From the NCBI GenBank assembly GCA_963666035.2, contig CAXXJI010000007.1, forward strand, positions 434,001 to 498,000: a DNA stretch of 64,000 nt, given 5' to 3'. The notes beneath the pieces were generated by a model. It was not told the origin of the DNA and ran no database searches. It saw only the letters and a program-made list of their open reading frames with translations. This document shows positions 10,412 to 19,056 of this stretch, in pieces. The position numbers were made by a program, and so were the translations under genes. How positions within the stretch are numbered: the stretch's first letter is position 1; every line of letters begins with the position of its first letter. Source of the stretch: CALMFG01 sp963666035. Lineage in GTDB: Bacteria; Bacillota; Clostridia; Christensenellales; CALMFG01.

Positions 10412-10433
10412 CACATAAGAAGAGGAATAACAA

Positions 10434-11426
10434 ATGAAATATATAGCTGATGAAAAACGATATGATACGATGTTGTATCGGAAAAGCGGCAGTTCGGGAT
10501 TGAAGCTTCCGGCAGTGTCGCTGGGGCTTTGGCATAACTTCGGCGGCGCCAACGCCTACAAAGACGGAATCGCCATGCTGAAGACCGCGTTTGATCTGGG
10601 GATCTCCCATTTTGATCTGGCCAACAACTACGGCCCGCCGCCGGGTGCGGCTGAAATGTTTATGGGACGAGCGCTGAAGAATGAGTTTAAGCCTTATCGG
10701 GATGAGCTGATTATCTCGACCAAAGCGGGATACCATATGTGGAACGGTCCTTATGGAGACGGCGGTTCGCGTAAATATCTGCTGTCCAGTTTGGATCAGA
10801 GCCTAAAACGGATGGGACTGGATTATGTGGATATTTTCTACCACCATCGGCCGGATTCAGATACGCCGATTGAGGAATCCATGCGGGCATTGAATCAGGC
10901 CGTTGTGTCCGGAAAAGCGCTGTATGCAGGCATCTCCAACTATCGCCCTAAGGAAGCAAAAAGAGCCATCGATATCTTAAAGGATTTAGGTACACCCTGC
11001 GCGATCCACCAGCCCCGCTATTCCATGATGGACCGTTGGGTGGAAGACGGGCTTTTGGATCTGCTGGAAGCGGAGGGTGTGGGCACCATCACGTTTTCAC
11101 CGCTGAACAAAGGGATTCTGACCGATAAATACTTGAACGGTATTCCTGCGAATTCGCGAGCGGCTGGATCAAGTCCATTTTTAAGTGCGGTAGACATCAC
11201 AGACGAAGTGGTGGATAAGGTACGCCGGCTTAACAAAATAGCAGAGTCGCGACGTCAGACCATGGCCGAGATGGCCATCGCTTGGAATTTGAGAAAAACG
11301 GCAGTTACATCGGTCTTGATCGGTGCTAGCCGGCCTTCGCAGATTACCGATGCAGCGGCGGCTCTGAAGAAACTGGATTTCACTGCGGCTGAATTGGAAT
11401 CGATCGAGAATATACTTGGAGAATAA
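10434..11426 (+). CDS. Aldo/keto reductase, YghZ-like
   Basis: 330 residues, a full TIM-barrel reductase. The catalytic tetrad is visible: D61 and Y66 (HFDLANNYG), K97 (ISTKAGY) and H137 (YHHRPD). The GSS..K..LG..L.HNFG start and the ANNYGPPPGAAE segment place it with the YghZ/Gpr group (L-glyceraldehyde 3-phosphate reductase) and K+-channel beta-subunit-like reductases. Likely role: NADPH-dependent reduction of small toxic aldehydes such as methylglyoxal or L-glyceraldehyde 3-phosphate. An intrinsic terminator follows. Confidence 0.9.
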   Translation: MKYIADEKRYDTMLYRKSGSSGLKLPAVSLGLWHNFGGANAYKDGIAMLKTAFDLGISHFDLANNYGPPPGAAEMFMGRALKNEFKPYRDELIISTKAGYHMWNGPYGDGGSRKYLLSSLDQSLKRMGLDYVDIFYHHRPDSDTPIEESMRALNQAVVSGKALYAGISNYRPKEAKRAIDILKDLGTPCAIHQPRYSMMDRWVEDGLLDLLEAEGVGTITFSPLNKGILTDKYLNGIPANSRAAGSSPFLSAVDITDEVVDKVRRLNKIAESRRQTMAEMAIAWNLRKTAVTSVLIGASRPSQITDAAAALKKLDFTAAELESIENILGE

Positions 11427-11448
11427 GAATTAAAATAAGCATGAAACG

Positions 11449-11476
11449 AAAAGCTGCCATCCGGCGGCTTTTTTTG
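11449..11476 (+). terminator. Intrinsic terminator after the aldo/keto reductase
   Basis: GCTGCC and GGCGGC pair around the loop ATCC (one G-T pair), followed by seven T residues. It ends the RND/aldo-keto reductase transcript. Confidence 0.85.
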
Positions 11477-11528
11477 GTGGAAAAAGTTTTGATCAATTTG
11501 TGATTTGTATCGGGCGGAGGAAAACAAA

Positions 11529-11636
11529 GTGAAGATGGGGAATAAAAAGAACTTCCAAATATTGCACGCATTTGGAACGGATAAGGAACGGGTTAGTCAT
11601 ATCGGTGGAACGCAAAAACCGTATAATGAGAGGTAA
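11529..11636 (+). CDS. Possible 35-residue small protein
   Basis: This lies in the 315-bp gap between the aldo/keto reductase and the pilus locus. A strong GGAGG stands eight bases before GTG, opening a 36-codon frame that ends in TAA. The peptide is basic and hydrophilic (begins MKMGNKKNFQILHAF), with no membrane segment. There is no homology argument; only the ribosome site supports it, and it could be chance. The rest of the gap (11640-11741) is AT-rich and presumably carries the pilus-locus promoter, which I could not pin down. Confidence 0.3.
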   Translation: MKMGNKKNFQILHAFGTDKERVSHIGGTQKPYNER

Positions 11637-11741
11637 ATACATCATCTAAAGTAAACACGCAATTTTCCCATTTATATTCTAATTGTACGTTTTTATCAAC
11701 TGCAGATATCTTTTTTGCGGGCAAAAAGAGGGGTACCAGCT

Positions 11742-12203
11742 ATGACAGACAAAGAAATAAGAAAACTTAATCGCTTGGAGCTTTTGGAATTGATGGTCAC
11801 CATCTCCGAAGAGAATGAAAATCTTCGGAAAAAGATGGGTACGCTGCAAAAGCAATTGGATGAACGCGAAATCAGTTTGGATTCGGCAGGATCAATCGCC
11901 GAAGCGTCGTTATCGCTTTCCGGTGTATTTGACGCCGCGCAGGATGCGGCGGATCGGTACTTGGAAAACATCAAAGAAATCAACCGCTCAGCCGTAAAGG
12001 AAGCGGAGCGAATGATGGCCGACACCAAAAAAGAATGCCTGGAAATGGAGCAGGAAGCAAAAAAACAGGTGGACGAGAAATGGAAGTCCCTTAAAAAAAT
12101 GCTGGATGATTATATCAAGACCCACGACATCACAAAGGAAGAACTCAAGACGCTGGTGGTCGAGCAAAAACAGGCAAAGGCGCAAAATCCGGGTTTAAAC
12201 TGA
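11742..12203 (+). CDS. Coiled-coil protein at the head of the pilus locus
   Basis: 153 residues from the ATG behind AGAGGGG; an upstream in-frame start would add nine residues without a better ribosome site. The protein is almost wholly charged helix: an N-terminal RKLNRLELLELM segment, a coiled coil (20-50), a GSIAEASLSLSGVFDAAQDAADRY-type stretch and a lysine/glutamate-rich tail. Similar small proteins sit beside signal peptidase and LPXTG genes in other Clostridia and are often annotated vaguely as DNA-repair proteins. No enzymatic motif is seen. The signal peptidase ATG begins one base after its stop, so the two are coupled. Confidence 0.7.
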   Translation: MTDKEIRKLNRLELLELMVTISEENENLRKKMGTLQKQLDEREISLDSAGSIAEASLSLSGVFDAAQDAADRYLENIKEINRSAVKEAERMMADTKKECLEMEQEAKKQVDEKWKSLKKMLDDYIKTHDITKEELKTLVVEQKQAKAQNPGLN

Positions 12204-12204
12204 G

Positions 12205-12783
12205 ATGCCGAGAAAGCGTAACTTACCCTCTTCCGAACAGCTGAAGGAAGAACTAAAACGCGTTAAACATCGGGCGCGCTACAAGAAAGCGTTGCGAGGA
12301 ACCATCTGGACGCTGGTCGTTGTGGCGGCGGCCTCAATCATTCTGTCCACTTTTTTGTTCACAGTGCTGAAAACGCAAGGAACCAGCATGGAACCGGTAC
12401 TGTCCGAAAATCAGCTGGTGATAGCAGTGAAGACTCATCGATTCAAAACGGGCGAGATTGTTGCCTTTTACTATAACAATAAAATATTGATTAAGCGCGT
12501 CATCGGGTCTGCAGGAGACTGGGTGAATATCGACGAAACAGGAGACGTTTATGTCAACGACGCGCTGCTGGACGAGCCTTACGCGGTGGATAAAACACTG
12601 GGCGATGGGGATATCACCTTTCCTTATCAAGTGCCTGAAAACCGATGGTTTGTGCTGGGTGACCACCGAGCGACATCAGCCGACAGCAGAAGCAGTATCA
12701 TCGGCAACGTCAGTGACGAACAAATCATTGGCAAAGTCGTATTGAGAATTTGGCCACTATCCGAGATATCCTCGGTTAAATAG
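12205..12783 (+). CDS. lepB: Signal peptidase I
   Basis: 192 residues: a basic N-terminus, one membrane segment (about 34-55), then the S26 catalytic motifs. The nucleophile is S61 in QGTSMEPVL, the general base K98 in IKRVIG, and the GDHRATSADSR box follows near 153-163. The Ser/Lys dyad marks the bacterial type rather than the SipW/ER Ser/His type. Being locked into the pilus locus, it probably processes the unusual long N-termini of the pilus proteins; such dedicated signal peptidases are known from Gram-positive pilus islands. A role in general secretion is also possible. Confidence 0.9.
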   Translation: MPRKRNLPSSEQLKEELKRVKHRARYKKALRGTIWTLVVVAAASIILSTFLFTVLKTQGTSMEPVLSENQLVIAVKTHRFKTGEIVAFYYNNKILIKRVIGSAGDWVNIDETGDVYVNDALLDEPYAVDKTLGDGDITFPYQVPENRWFVLGDHRATSADSRSSIIGNVSDEQIIGKVVLRIWPLSEISSVK

Positions 12784-12816
12784 AGGTAAGCCGTCTTTTT
12801 TGGAGGGACGAATTTT

Positions 12817-15672
12817 TTGAAAAGGGAAGTTGCAAGCCGGATTAGAACCTATATCCGCAACAGAAGAAAGCGTAATCGCTTCTTTGCAGTGCTTTCGGTG
12901 CTGTCTTTTGTTGTTGCGCTTGGCACTTTCTATGCACTTTCCATGCCGGCTTTAACACTGGATAACGATGCGGTCGGTGAAACGGTGTACGGGGAAGAGG
13001 TGCCAGAAATGATTTCCGGCGCCTTGCCGACACCGGCCGCAACGGCATCCGCACCACAAATTGATCCTCCGGAAATGTTACCTGAGGTATCGGACACACC
13101 CTGTGTGTCCGAAGTGCCTGTGGCAAGTGCATCTCCCGGTCTTGAACCTGAACCGTTGCCGACTGAACCCGTTGTTCCCGAACCGACAGCTTCTCCGTCG
13201 CCTTTGCCGTCGCCCAGTGCTACGCCGGAGGTTGAAACGTGTGATGCATCCGAAGGCAGACTATTTGTTTGCGAAAAGGACGGCCTTACGGTTCAAGTCG
13301 TTTTAAAGGATGACTCCGAAATTCCGGATGATGCCCAATTGCAGGTGGTCCGCGTGACTGATAAAAACAGTGCGGCAAATCATACTGTGAATCTCAGCGG
13401 AATTGAATCGGAGCTTGGCGTTTCCAGTAAGGCTGATTTTGAATACTACTTATTATCATTGATCATAGACGGCAAGGCGTCTGCCATGCCCGAAGAATAT
13501 AAAGCCATTTCGATCATCGACAGCCGGGTGGGCAAAAAATTCGGTGTTCTTGCGGCATACGGCGTATTGACGAATGGTGACGGAGCATCCCTGTTTGAGA
13601 TTGAGCACCGAAGTATAACATCCGAAAATCGCTCGGTGAGTTTTTCCACAAAGGCGGCTTTTACCGGTCTTGTGATGTACTGGCATAAAGGGACAACGCT
13701 GCAGGGCGGCGGAACACAGAAGACTGAACCCGTATCAGCAGATATCGGAAACGGCGAATATCAAGTTAAATCAGGTGGCGCGGGACAGTCGGAATTCAGC
13801 GCTGGATCGAAAAAAACAGCAGGTCAAACTCACTTTTTGTTTGAGGGTAACGGCCTGAATGTGACCGCCGATCTTTCAACGCCGGATGCGATACCGGACG
13901 GGGCCTCTTTGACAGCAAGAAGGATTACCAGCAGTGGTAATTTTTTGGAGTATCTTGGCATCTACCTGCGGCTTTATCTTAACGGGTATGTGAAGAGCGG
14001 CGATGATTTTTATATCTATGATATTAATTTCAGTTTAAATGGCCTGGAAATTGAACCGAGTAGTGGAACGGTTTCGGTTAGCGTCGAAGATAAAGATTAC
14101 AACAGTACTGGAACCATCAACACCTATAATGCGCTGCATATGGATGATAGCAACAATATTCAAAGATTGCAGGTGACACAACCCAATCTGCACGCTAAAA
14201 ACAAAGTCAAGTTTTCGGTGAACAGTTTTTCCACATTTATCGTTTTGCCAGTGGGCTCGCGCCTCAGTTTCGATCTGGTAGAGGAAGCTGGTGATACGTT
14301 CACACATTCTTCTTTCTATATTCCCGACCGGCCGCTTGGAATGGCGGGCAATTTTCATATTGTAGCGTTTGATACTGCGACATTATCGGCACATACCAAT
14401 GGGAATGTACTGGCGCAGACATGTAACGCATACTCCAATTTTGGAACGAACAACCTGCCTGCAGAGGTGAGTTATATACAACAATATGCGCATGTGCATC
14501 CAACAAGTGCATCCAGCACCAGCCATATTCTGGCGCTGGGTTCCAGCAATGTAATTACCTTAATGGATAACGGAAACGCATTTGGTGTGAATGGTACAAA
14601 ACTGGATAAGCCGTACAATATATTGCAGGATGACGATACATCGGCTTTACAGTTTGTCAACCTCAATCTGGTAGAATCCCAACTTAGGTCGATCGCACTA
14701 TCTTACAGCGGGCTGAGCAACACGAATATTGATACTTCGCATTTAAGCACCACGGGCGGCAGCTGCGACCTAAGTTATATTCAGCTGATTGACTCGGACC
14801 GGGTGGGCGTATTCAATGTAACTGCCAGTCAGTTGAACCAATATGGATACCTCGGGGTCAAGGGATTTGTATCGGGGGATGATGGTACGGTGTTTATCAA
14901 TGTAGATTGTACTGGATTTACCGGAACGGTGCATATACCCAACAGTGAGATGTCCTACAATAATGCCTGGCTTGGTTTTCAGGAGCGTACGACTTTCATC
15001 TATGGCCGAATCCTGTGGAATTTCATTAATTGCACCTCAGATATTGAGACGGGCAGGGTGTATGGTTCAATCGTTGCGCCGGACGCAAGCATTAGAGTAT
15101 ATCAGAATGTCAACGGAAGTATTATTGGAAAAAATGTGACCATTAACGCGGAGAGCCACCGAGATGATTTTGTCGGTGTTCTAACGAATAATGATGCGAT
15201 TACAGTGAATAAAATCTGGCTGGATCAGGATGATTCGCCGCTGCCCGCTTCGGAAGTGGCCGGTTACAGTGTCACGATCCAACCCTATTGGTCAAATAAT
15301 CATGGAAACACTTGGCATTCTAATACGGCGGATCAGTTTGTGCTAAACAGCGCAAACAACTGGACCTATTCTTGGAATCAGCCGCATAATAAAACGTATT
15401 TGTGGCGAGTAGAGGAAATCGCGGTGCTTGATGCTTCCGGCACCGATATTTCCGGAAACTATACAGCCAGTTATTCGGACAATAACACAGCAGGCATGAC
15501 CAACGGTTTAATCTTTGTTTATAACAAAATTACATATACTTTACCAGATACCGGCGGCATCACCACACGGCCTTTGACAATAGCGGGAATTCTGGTCATG
15601 AGTATTGCGCTATATATTCTCTTTGAGCTTAAACGATGCCGAAAAAGGCAAAAATATGCCAACTCGGGTTAG
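12817..15672 (+). CDS. Large LPXTG pilus adhesin with choice-of-anchor-A domain
   Basis: 951 residues starting at TTG, nine bases after GGAGGG. The N-terminus is a basic stretch, a hydrophobic segment (22-41) and the YALSMPALTL motif found on large Cna_B-type surface proteins of Firmicutes. Then come a Pro/Ser/Thr/Glu-rich linker (about 60-145), two related beta domains (about 145-300 and 335-490, each ending STF..LVM/LP-like), a choice-of-anchor-A domain (about 500-785; RILWNFINCTS, GSIVAPDASI and GSIIGKNVTI) and a Cna_B-like domain (about 790-900). The sorting signal LPDTG is at 909, followed by a hydrophobic stretch and a basic tail. It is probably the tip or ancillary adhesin, displayed outside the cell. 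Confidence 0.85.
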   Translation: MKREVASRIRTYIRNRRKRNRFFAVLSVLSFVVALGTFYALSMPALTLDNDAVGETVYGEEVPEMISGALPTPAATASAPQIDPPEMLPEVSDTPCVSEVPVASASPGLEPEPLPTEPVVPEPTASPSPLPSPSATPEVETCDASEGRLFVCEKDGLTVQVVLKDDSEIPDDAQLQVVRVTDKNSAANHTVNLSGIESELGVSSKADFEYYLLSLIIDGKASAMPEEYKAISIIDSRVGKKFGVLAAYGVLTNGDGASLFEIEHRSITSENRSVSFSTKAAFTGLVMYWHKGTTLQGGGTQKTEPVSADIGNGEYQVKSGGAGQSEFSAGSKKTAGQTHFLFEGNGLNVTADLSTPDAIPDGASLTARRITSSGNFLEYLGIYLRLYLNGYVKSGDDFYIYDINFSLNGLEIEPSSGTVSVSVEDKDYNSTGTINTYNALHMDDSNNIQRLQVTQPNLHAKNKVKFSVNSFSTFIVLPVGSRLSFDLVEEAGDTFTHSSFYIPDRPLGMAGNFHIVAFDTATLSAHTNGNVLAQTCNAYSNFGTNNLPAEVSYIQQYAHVHPTSASSTSHILALGSSNVITLMDNGNAFGVNGTKLDKPYNILQDDDTSALQFVNLNLVESQLRSIALSYSGLSNTNIDTSHLSTTGGSCDLSYIQLIDSDRVGVFNVTASQLNQYGYLGVKGFVSGDDGTVFINVDCTGFTGTVHIPNSEMSYNNAWLGFQERTTFIYGRILWNFINCTSDIETGRVYGSIVAPDASIRVYQNVNGSIIGKNVTINAESHRDDFVGVLTNNDAITVNKIWLDQDDSPLPASEVAGYSVTIQPYWSNNHGNTWHSNTADQFVLNSANNWTYSWNQPHNKTYLWRVEEIAVLDASGTDISGNYTASYSDNNTAGMTNGLIFVYNKITYTLPDTGGITTRPLTIAGILVMSIALYILFELKRCRKRQKYANSG

Positions 15673-15727
15673 TTTAGATGATTATAGATATATGAAAATA
15701 TTGATGAAACAAAAGAAAGGGAAAAAC

Positions 15728-17410
15728 ATGAAAACAGTATTAAAAACATTGAGCATGATGTTGGTTATCGTATTGGTGCTCGGCATGATGAGTATCACCG
15801 CTTATGCGGCACCCAATACATTAACGATTACATCGGAAACGAGTGGTCATACCTATCAAGCCTATCAGGTCTTTTCGGGTGACTATTCCTCGACGGTTGG
15901 AACTTTGTCCAACGTCGAGTGGGGTACGGGCATTAACGGTACCGGTCTTTTGGCCGATCTGCAGGCATCCGCTTATGGAACTGCCGCGGGTAGAACCTGG
16001 ACAGGTTTGAGCGCATCCGAGGCAGCGGACTTGATGTCAAGCATTTCGGATGCCGACTTTGCCGCGGATTTGGCAGATATGATTGAAGCCAATTTGGGCA
16101 CGGCCGGACATACGGACAGCGGTGCGCCGACAGGCTCTGCGGGAGCATACACGTACACGATCAGCGGTCTTGCGGATGGTTACTTCTTTGTTAATGAAGC
16201 TGATCTTGGTGCAGGCGTAGATAATTCGGCGACAAGCTTTATGCTACAGGTGTTGGGCGATGTTACAGTTGCGGCCAAAACCGACAAACCGGCAGTTGCC
16301 AAAAAAGTTGAAGAACTGGATGCCGGAACCTATACTGGATCCTGGAACGACGCGGCAGACTACAGCATTGGGGATGCGGTTCATTTCAGAATCGTGGGTC
16401 TGGTTCCGGACATGACTTACTTTGATACTTACTTCTATGCGTTTACAGACACATTAAGCGATGGGCTGACCTTTGACGACGCAAGTGTCAATGCATACTT
16501 CGTATCTTCCGCGGCAAGCATGTATGCTGTTGAAATCAGTTCGTCGGTCGGTGCCGGCGGAACGATTCTGGCGCCTGCAAGCTATAGTGTGGTTGAAAAT
16601 GCAGGACTGCCGAGTGGATTCACCCTGACGTTTACTGACCTGTTAACCACCGCAGGCGTAGCAAGCAACGGCTATATCGTGGTGGAATACAGCGCCGAGC
16701 TGAACAGCAGCGCAGAAGTTGGCAACATTGCCGGATCGAATGATGGAAACCCGAATGAAGTATACTTAACTTACAGCAACAATCCAAATGTGGGTACGGA
16801 CAGAGGCGAAACGCCTAAAGACGAAGTAGTGGTCTTCAGTTTTGAACTGCCGGTAGCAAAAGTAGACGACGAAACACCGGCAGGCGCGCTGCTTGGCGCC
16901 ACCTTCGCTTTGTTCCCGGATTCTGCCAGTGCGGCGGCAGCTGTGGCCGACCCGACAGTGCTGACGAACGCGCTGTACTTTGCGGGCGGAGCGGGTGTTT
17001 ATACGCTGAGTGATTCCGGCTCGGGAACGCAGACGCTGGCCAGCACAAACCCTGGCGCTACATATACTTTGAGCGGATTGGATGAAGGAACCTACTACCT
17101 TGTAGAAATTGATGAACCATCTGGTTACAACCGTTTGGATGCGGCGATCGAAGTGGTGATTGATTCGACTTATAACGGTACAACTTATGTAGATGGCCAT
17201 ACTCCGGACGGCACCTATGACCAGCTGACTGATGTTTCGGTCAATACGGTCACCAACGGAACCGTCACGGTTGTCAACGAAAAGGGTTCTATTCTGCCCG
17301 AAACCGGCGGTATCGGCACAACCATCTTTACGGTCACCGGTGTTATCCTGATGATCGGTGCGGCTGTGCTGTTTATCACCAAGAGAAAAGTAGCGGCACA
17401 TAAAGAATAA
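15728..17410 (+). CDS. Major pilin, LPETG-anchored, isopeptide-forming
   Basis: 560 residues from the ATG at 15728, preceded by AAAGGG and starting a clean signal peptide (MKTVLKTLSMM...SITAYA, cleavage before APNT); the upstream in-frame extension is unlikely. Domains: an N-terminal pilin domain (30-190), a fimbrial isopeptide-forming D2-type domain (about 200-395), a SpaA/Cna_B domain (about 400-510, with the E of YYLVEIDEPSGYN typical of the isopeptide-catalysing acid), then LPETG at 523, a hydrophobic segment and a basic tail. The K-rich AAKTDKPAVAKKV junction may hold the polymerising lysine. A hairpin terminator follows it, consistent with a highly expressed shaft subunit. Confidence 0.88.
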   Translation: MKTVLKTLSMMLVIVLVLGMMSITAYAAPNTLTITSETSGHTYQAYQVFSGDYSSTVGTLSNVEWGTGINGTGLLADLQASAYGTAAGRTWTGLSASEAADLMSSISDADFAADLADMIEANLGTAGHTDSGAPTGSAGAYTYTISGLADGYFFVNEADLGAGVDNSATSFMLQVLGDVTVAAKTDKPAVAKKVEELDAGTYTGSWNDAADYSIGDAVHFRIVGLVPDMTYFDTYFYAFTDTLSDGLTFDDASVNAYFVSSAASMYAVEISSSVGAGGTILAPASYSVVENAGLPSGFTLTFTDLLTTAGVASNGYIVVEYSAELNSSAEVGNIAGSNDGNPNEVYLTYSNNPNVGTDRGETPKDEVVVFSFELPVAKVDDETPAGALLGATFALFPDSASAAAAVADPTVLTNALYFAGGAGVYTLSDSGSGTQTLASTNPGATYTLSGLDEGTYYLVEIDEPSGYNRLDAAIEVVIDSTYNGTTYVDGHTPDGTYDQLTDVSVNTVTNGTVTVVNEKGSILPETGGIGTTIFTVTGVILMIGAAVLFITKRKVAAHKE

Positions 17411-17426
17411 ATAAAATAACAGTATT

Positions 17427-17477
17427 AAAAAAGCTGAAAAGGCGGCGGGAATCTTTCTCGCCGCCGACGGCTTTTTT
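17427..17477 (+). terminator. Terminator/attenuator between major pilin and sortase
   Basis: An outer stem AAAAAAGC/GCTTTTTT encloses an inner stem GGCGGCG/CGCCGCC. It has the form of an intrinsic terminator, yet the sortase genes follow with only a 14-bp gap and no obvious new promoter. Partial read-through would give much pilin and little sortase. Confidence 0.8.
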
Positions 17478-17491
17478 ACGGAGCGCTTTAA

Positions 17492-18346
17492 ATGTTAAAG
17501 AAACATCTACCGACAATTATTCTCATCGTCGTTTTTACGGTCGGTCTTGGATTGCTGCTGTATCCGACTGTCAGCGATTATATCAACTCGCTGCATCAAA
17601 GCCGCGCAATCTCAAGTTATGAGGATGACCTTTTGAGTTTGCCCGAGGCAGACTACTCCGCGATATGGCAAAATGCGGTGGAATACAACCAGCGCGTCTA
17701 TGCGGATACGGATCGTATGCGCATCACCGAGGAAGAAGAGGCAGATTACTTAAGCCAGCTTAACGTCCTGGGCAACGGAATTATGGGATATATCGAAATC
17801 AGTTCTATTAATGTGAAACTGCCGCTCTACCACGGTACCAGCGAAGAGGTGCTGCAGGTGGGGGTGGGCCATCTGGCCAACACATCACTTCCGGTCGGCG
17901 GAGAAAACACGCATTGCGTGGTGTCGGGACACAGAGGATTGCCATCGGCAAAACTGTTTACCGATTTGGATCAGCTGGTGGAGGGCGACGTATTCCTCCT
18001 CCATATTTTAGATCAGGTACTCGCATATCAGGTGGAGAGTATATCCATCGTGGAGCCAACCGATATGGCGGTACTTGACATTGTTGACGGAAAAGATTAC
18101 TGCACACTGGTCACCTGTACGCCTTACGGGATAAATTCCCACAGGCTGCTGGTGCGGGGTGAGCGTATTGAGTATAATGAAGAAGTTATCAGAACCATCC
18201 AGATTACGGCGGACGCCAAGAAGGTGGATCCAACTTTGGTGGCGCCGTTGGTGGCCGTGCCGATTCTGCTGGGCTTGCTAATCTGGCTTCTGCTGAGCAC
18301 AAAAAAGAAGAAAGACCCGAAGGCACAGGGAGAGAATAAAGCGTGA
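17492..18346 (+). CDS. Class C (pilus) sortase
   Basis: 284 residues: an N-terminal membrane segment (about 8-25), an extracellular sortase domain and a second membrane segment (about 248-268), the two-anchor layout of class C sortases. Catalytic residues are H147 (SGHRGL), C209 (LVTCTPYG) and R218 (NSHRLL), with the Cys-Arg spacing of nine seen in SrtC enzymes. In the lid region before the barrel I see TDRMRI instead of the usual DPF/DPW. Likely job: joining the LPETG threonine of one pilin to a lysine of the next. The start follows ACGGAG. Its stop overlaps the GTG of the next gene. Confidence 0.92.
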   Translation: MLKKHLPTIILIVVFTVGLGLLLYPTVSDYINSLHQSRAISSYEDDLLSLPEADYSAIWQNAVEYNQRVYADTDRMRITEEEEADYLSQLNVLGNGIMGYIEISSINVKLPLYHGTSEEVLQVGVGHLANTSLPVGGENTHCVVSGHRGLPSAKLFTDLDQLVEGDVFLLHILDQVLAYQVESISIVEPTDMAVLDIVDGKDYCTLVTCTPYGINSHRLLVRGERIEYNEEVIRTIQITADAKKVDPTLVAPLVAVPILLGLLIWLLLSTKKKKDPKAQGENKA

Positions 18347-19056
18347 AGCGCATAGAAAAAGAGAAAAAACTGAAAAACGCATATTCGGCATTGTTGCTGG
18401 CGCTCGTCGTTTTGACTGGGCTTTTATGGCCCCTTTCGGCGGCGGCGGTGGACCCGATTGATCCCGCACGCCCTTGTTCGCTGCAGCTGCATGTGGCTTA
18501 TGCAGGGTCGGACATTCAGGGCATGACGTTTCATTTATATGCCGTAGGCACTGGAGACGAAGCGACCAGCTTTTCGCTCTCGGGCGCTTTCGCAGGATAT
18601 CCAGTCAGCTTAATGGGCTTAAACGCTTCCGGATGGCAGGCGGCCGCAGAGGATTTGGCCGATTATGCTGAGGCGGATGGAATAGCTCCCGATGCCGCCG
18701 GCGTGACGGATGCTGGAGGGATGATTCACTTTAGCGGGCTGTCCGGCGGGCTCTATCTCATCGTGGGCGAGGATTATATTTCCGGTTATAGTTTGTTTCA
18801 GGTATCACCCTTTTTGGTTGCACTGCCCCATCTGCAGGATGACGGCAGCTGGCTGTATGATGTGGCCGCATACCCGAAGGTTTCCGACCCGGTGACCATC
18901 CCGGTTGGAACACCCGGCCCGGGGATACCAACATCCACTTTGCCCCAGACTGGCTGGCGCTGGTGGCCTGTGCCGCTAATGGCCGTGCTCGGCCTTGTTT
19001 TGTTCGGCATCGGCTGGTGGAGGAGGTATCATGACGGAAAAGAAACAGAAAAATAG
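18343..19056 (+). CDS. Minor (basal) pilin with YPK motif and LPQTG anchor
   Basis: 237 residues, GTG start overlapping the sortase stop (GTGA). There is a signal peptide (hydrophobic 14-34, cleavage near AAAVDP), a pilin-type beta domain and the classical pilin motif AAYPKV at about residue 181-186, followed by LPQTG at 200, a Trp-rich hydrophobic segment and a basic tail. The YPK lysine is the expected acceptor in pilin polymerisation. Small size and a position between two sortases fit a basal subunit that hands the fibre to the wall. The C-terminal coding end overlaps the ribosome site and start of the second sortase. Confidence 0.85.
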   Translation: MKRIEKEKKLKNAYSALLLALVVLTGLLWPLSAAAVDPIDPARPCSLQLHVAYAGSDIQGMTFHLYAVGTGDEATSFSLSGAFAGYPVSLMGLNASGWQAAAEDLADYAEADGIAPDAAGVTDAGGMIHFSGLSGGLYLIVGEDYISGYSLFQVSPFLVALPHLQDDGSWLYDVAAYPKVSDPVTIPVGTPGPGIPTSTLPQTGWRWWPVPLMAVLGLVLFGIGWWRRYHDGKETEK

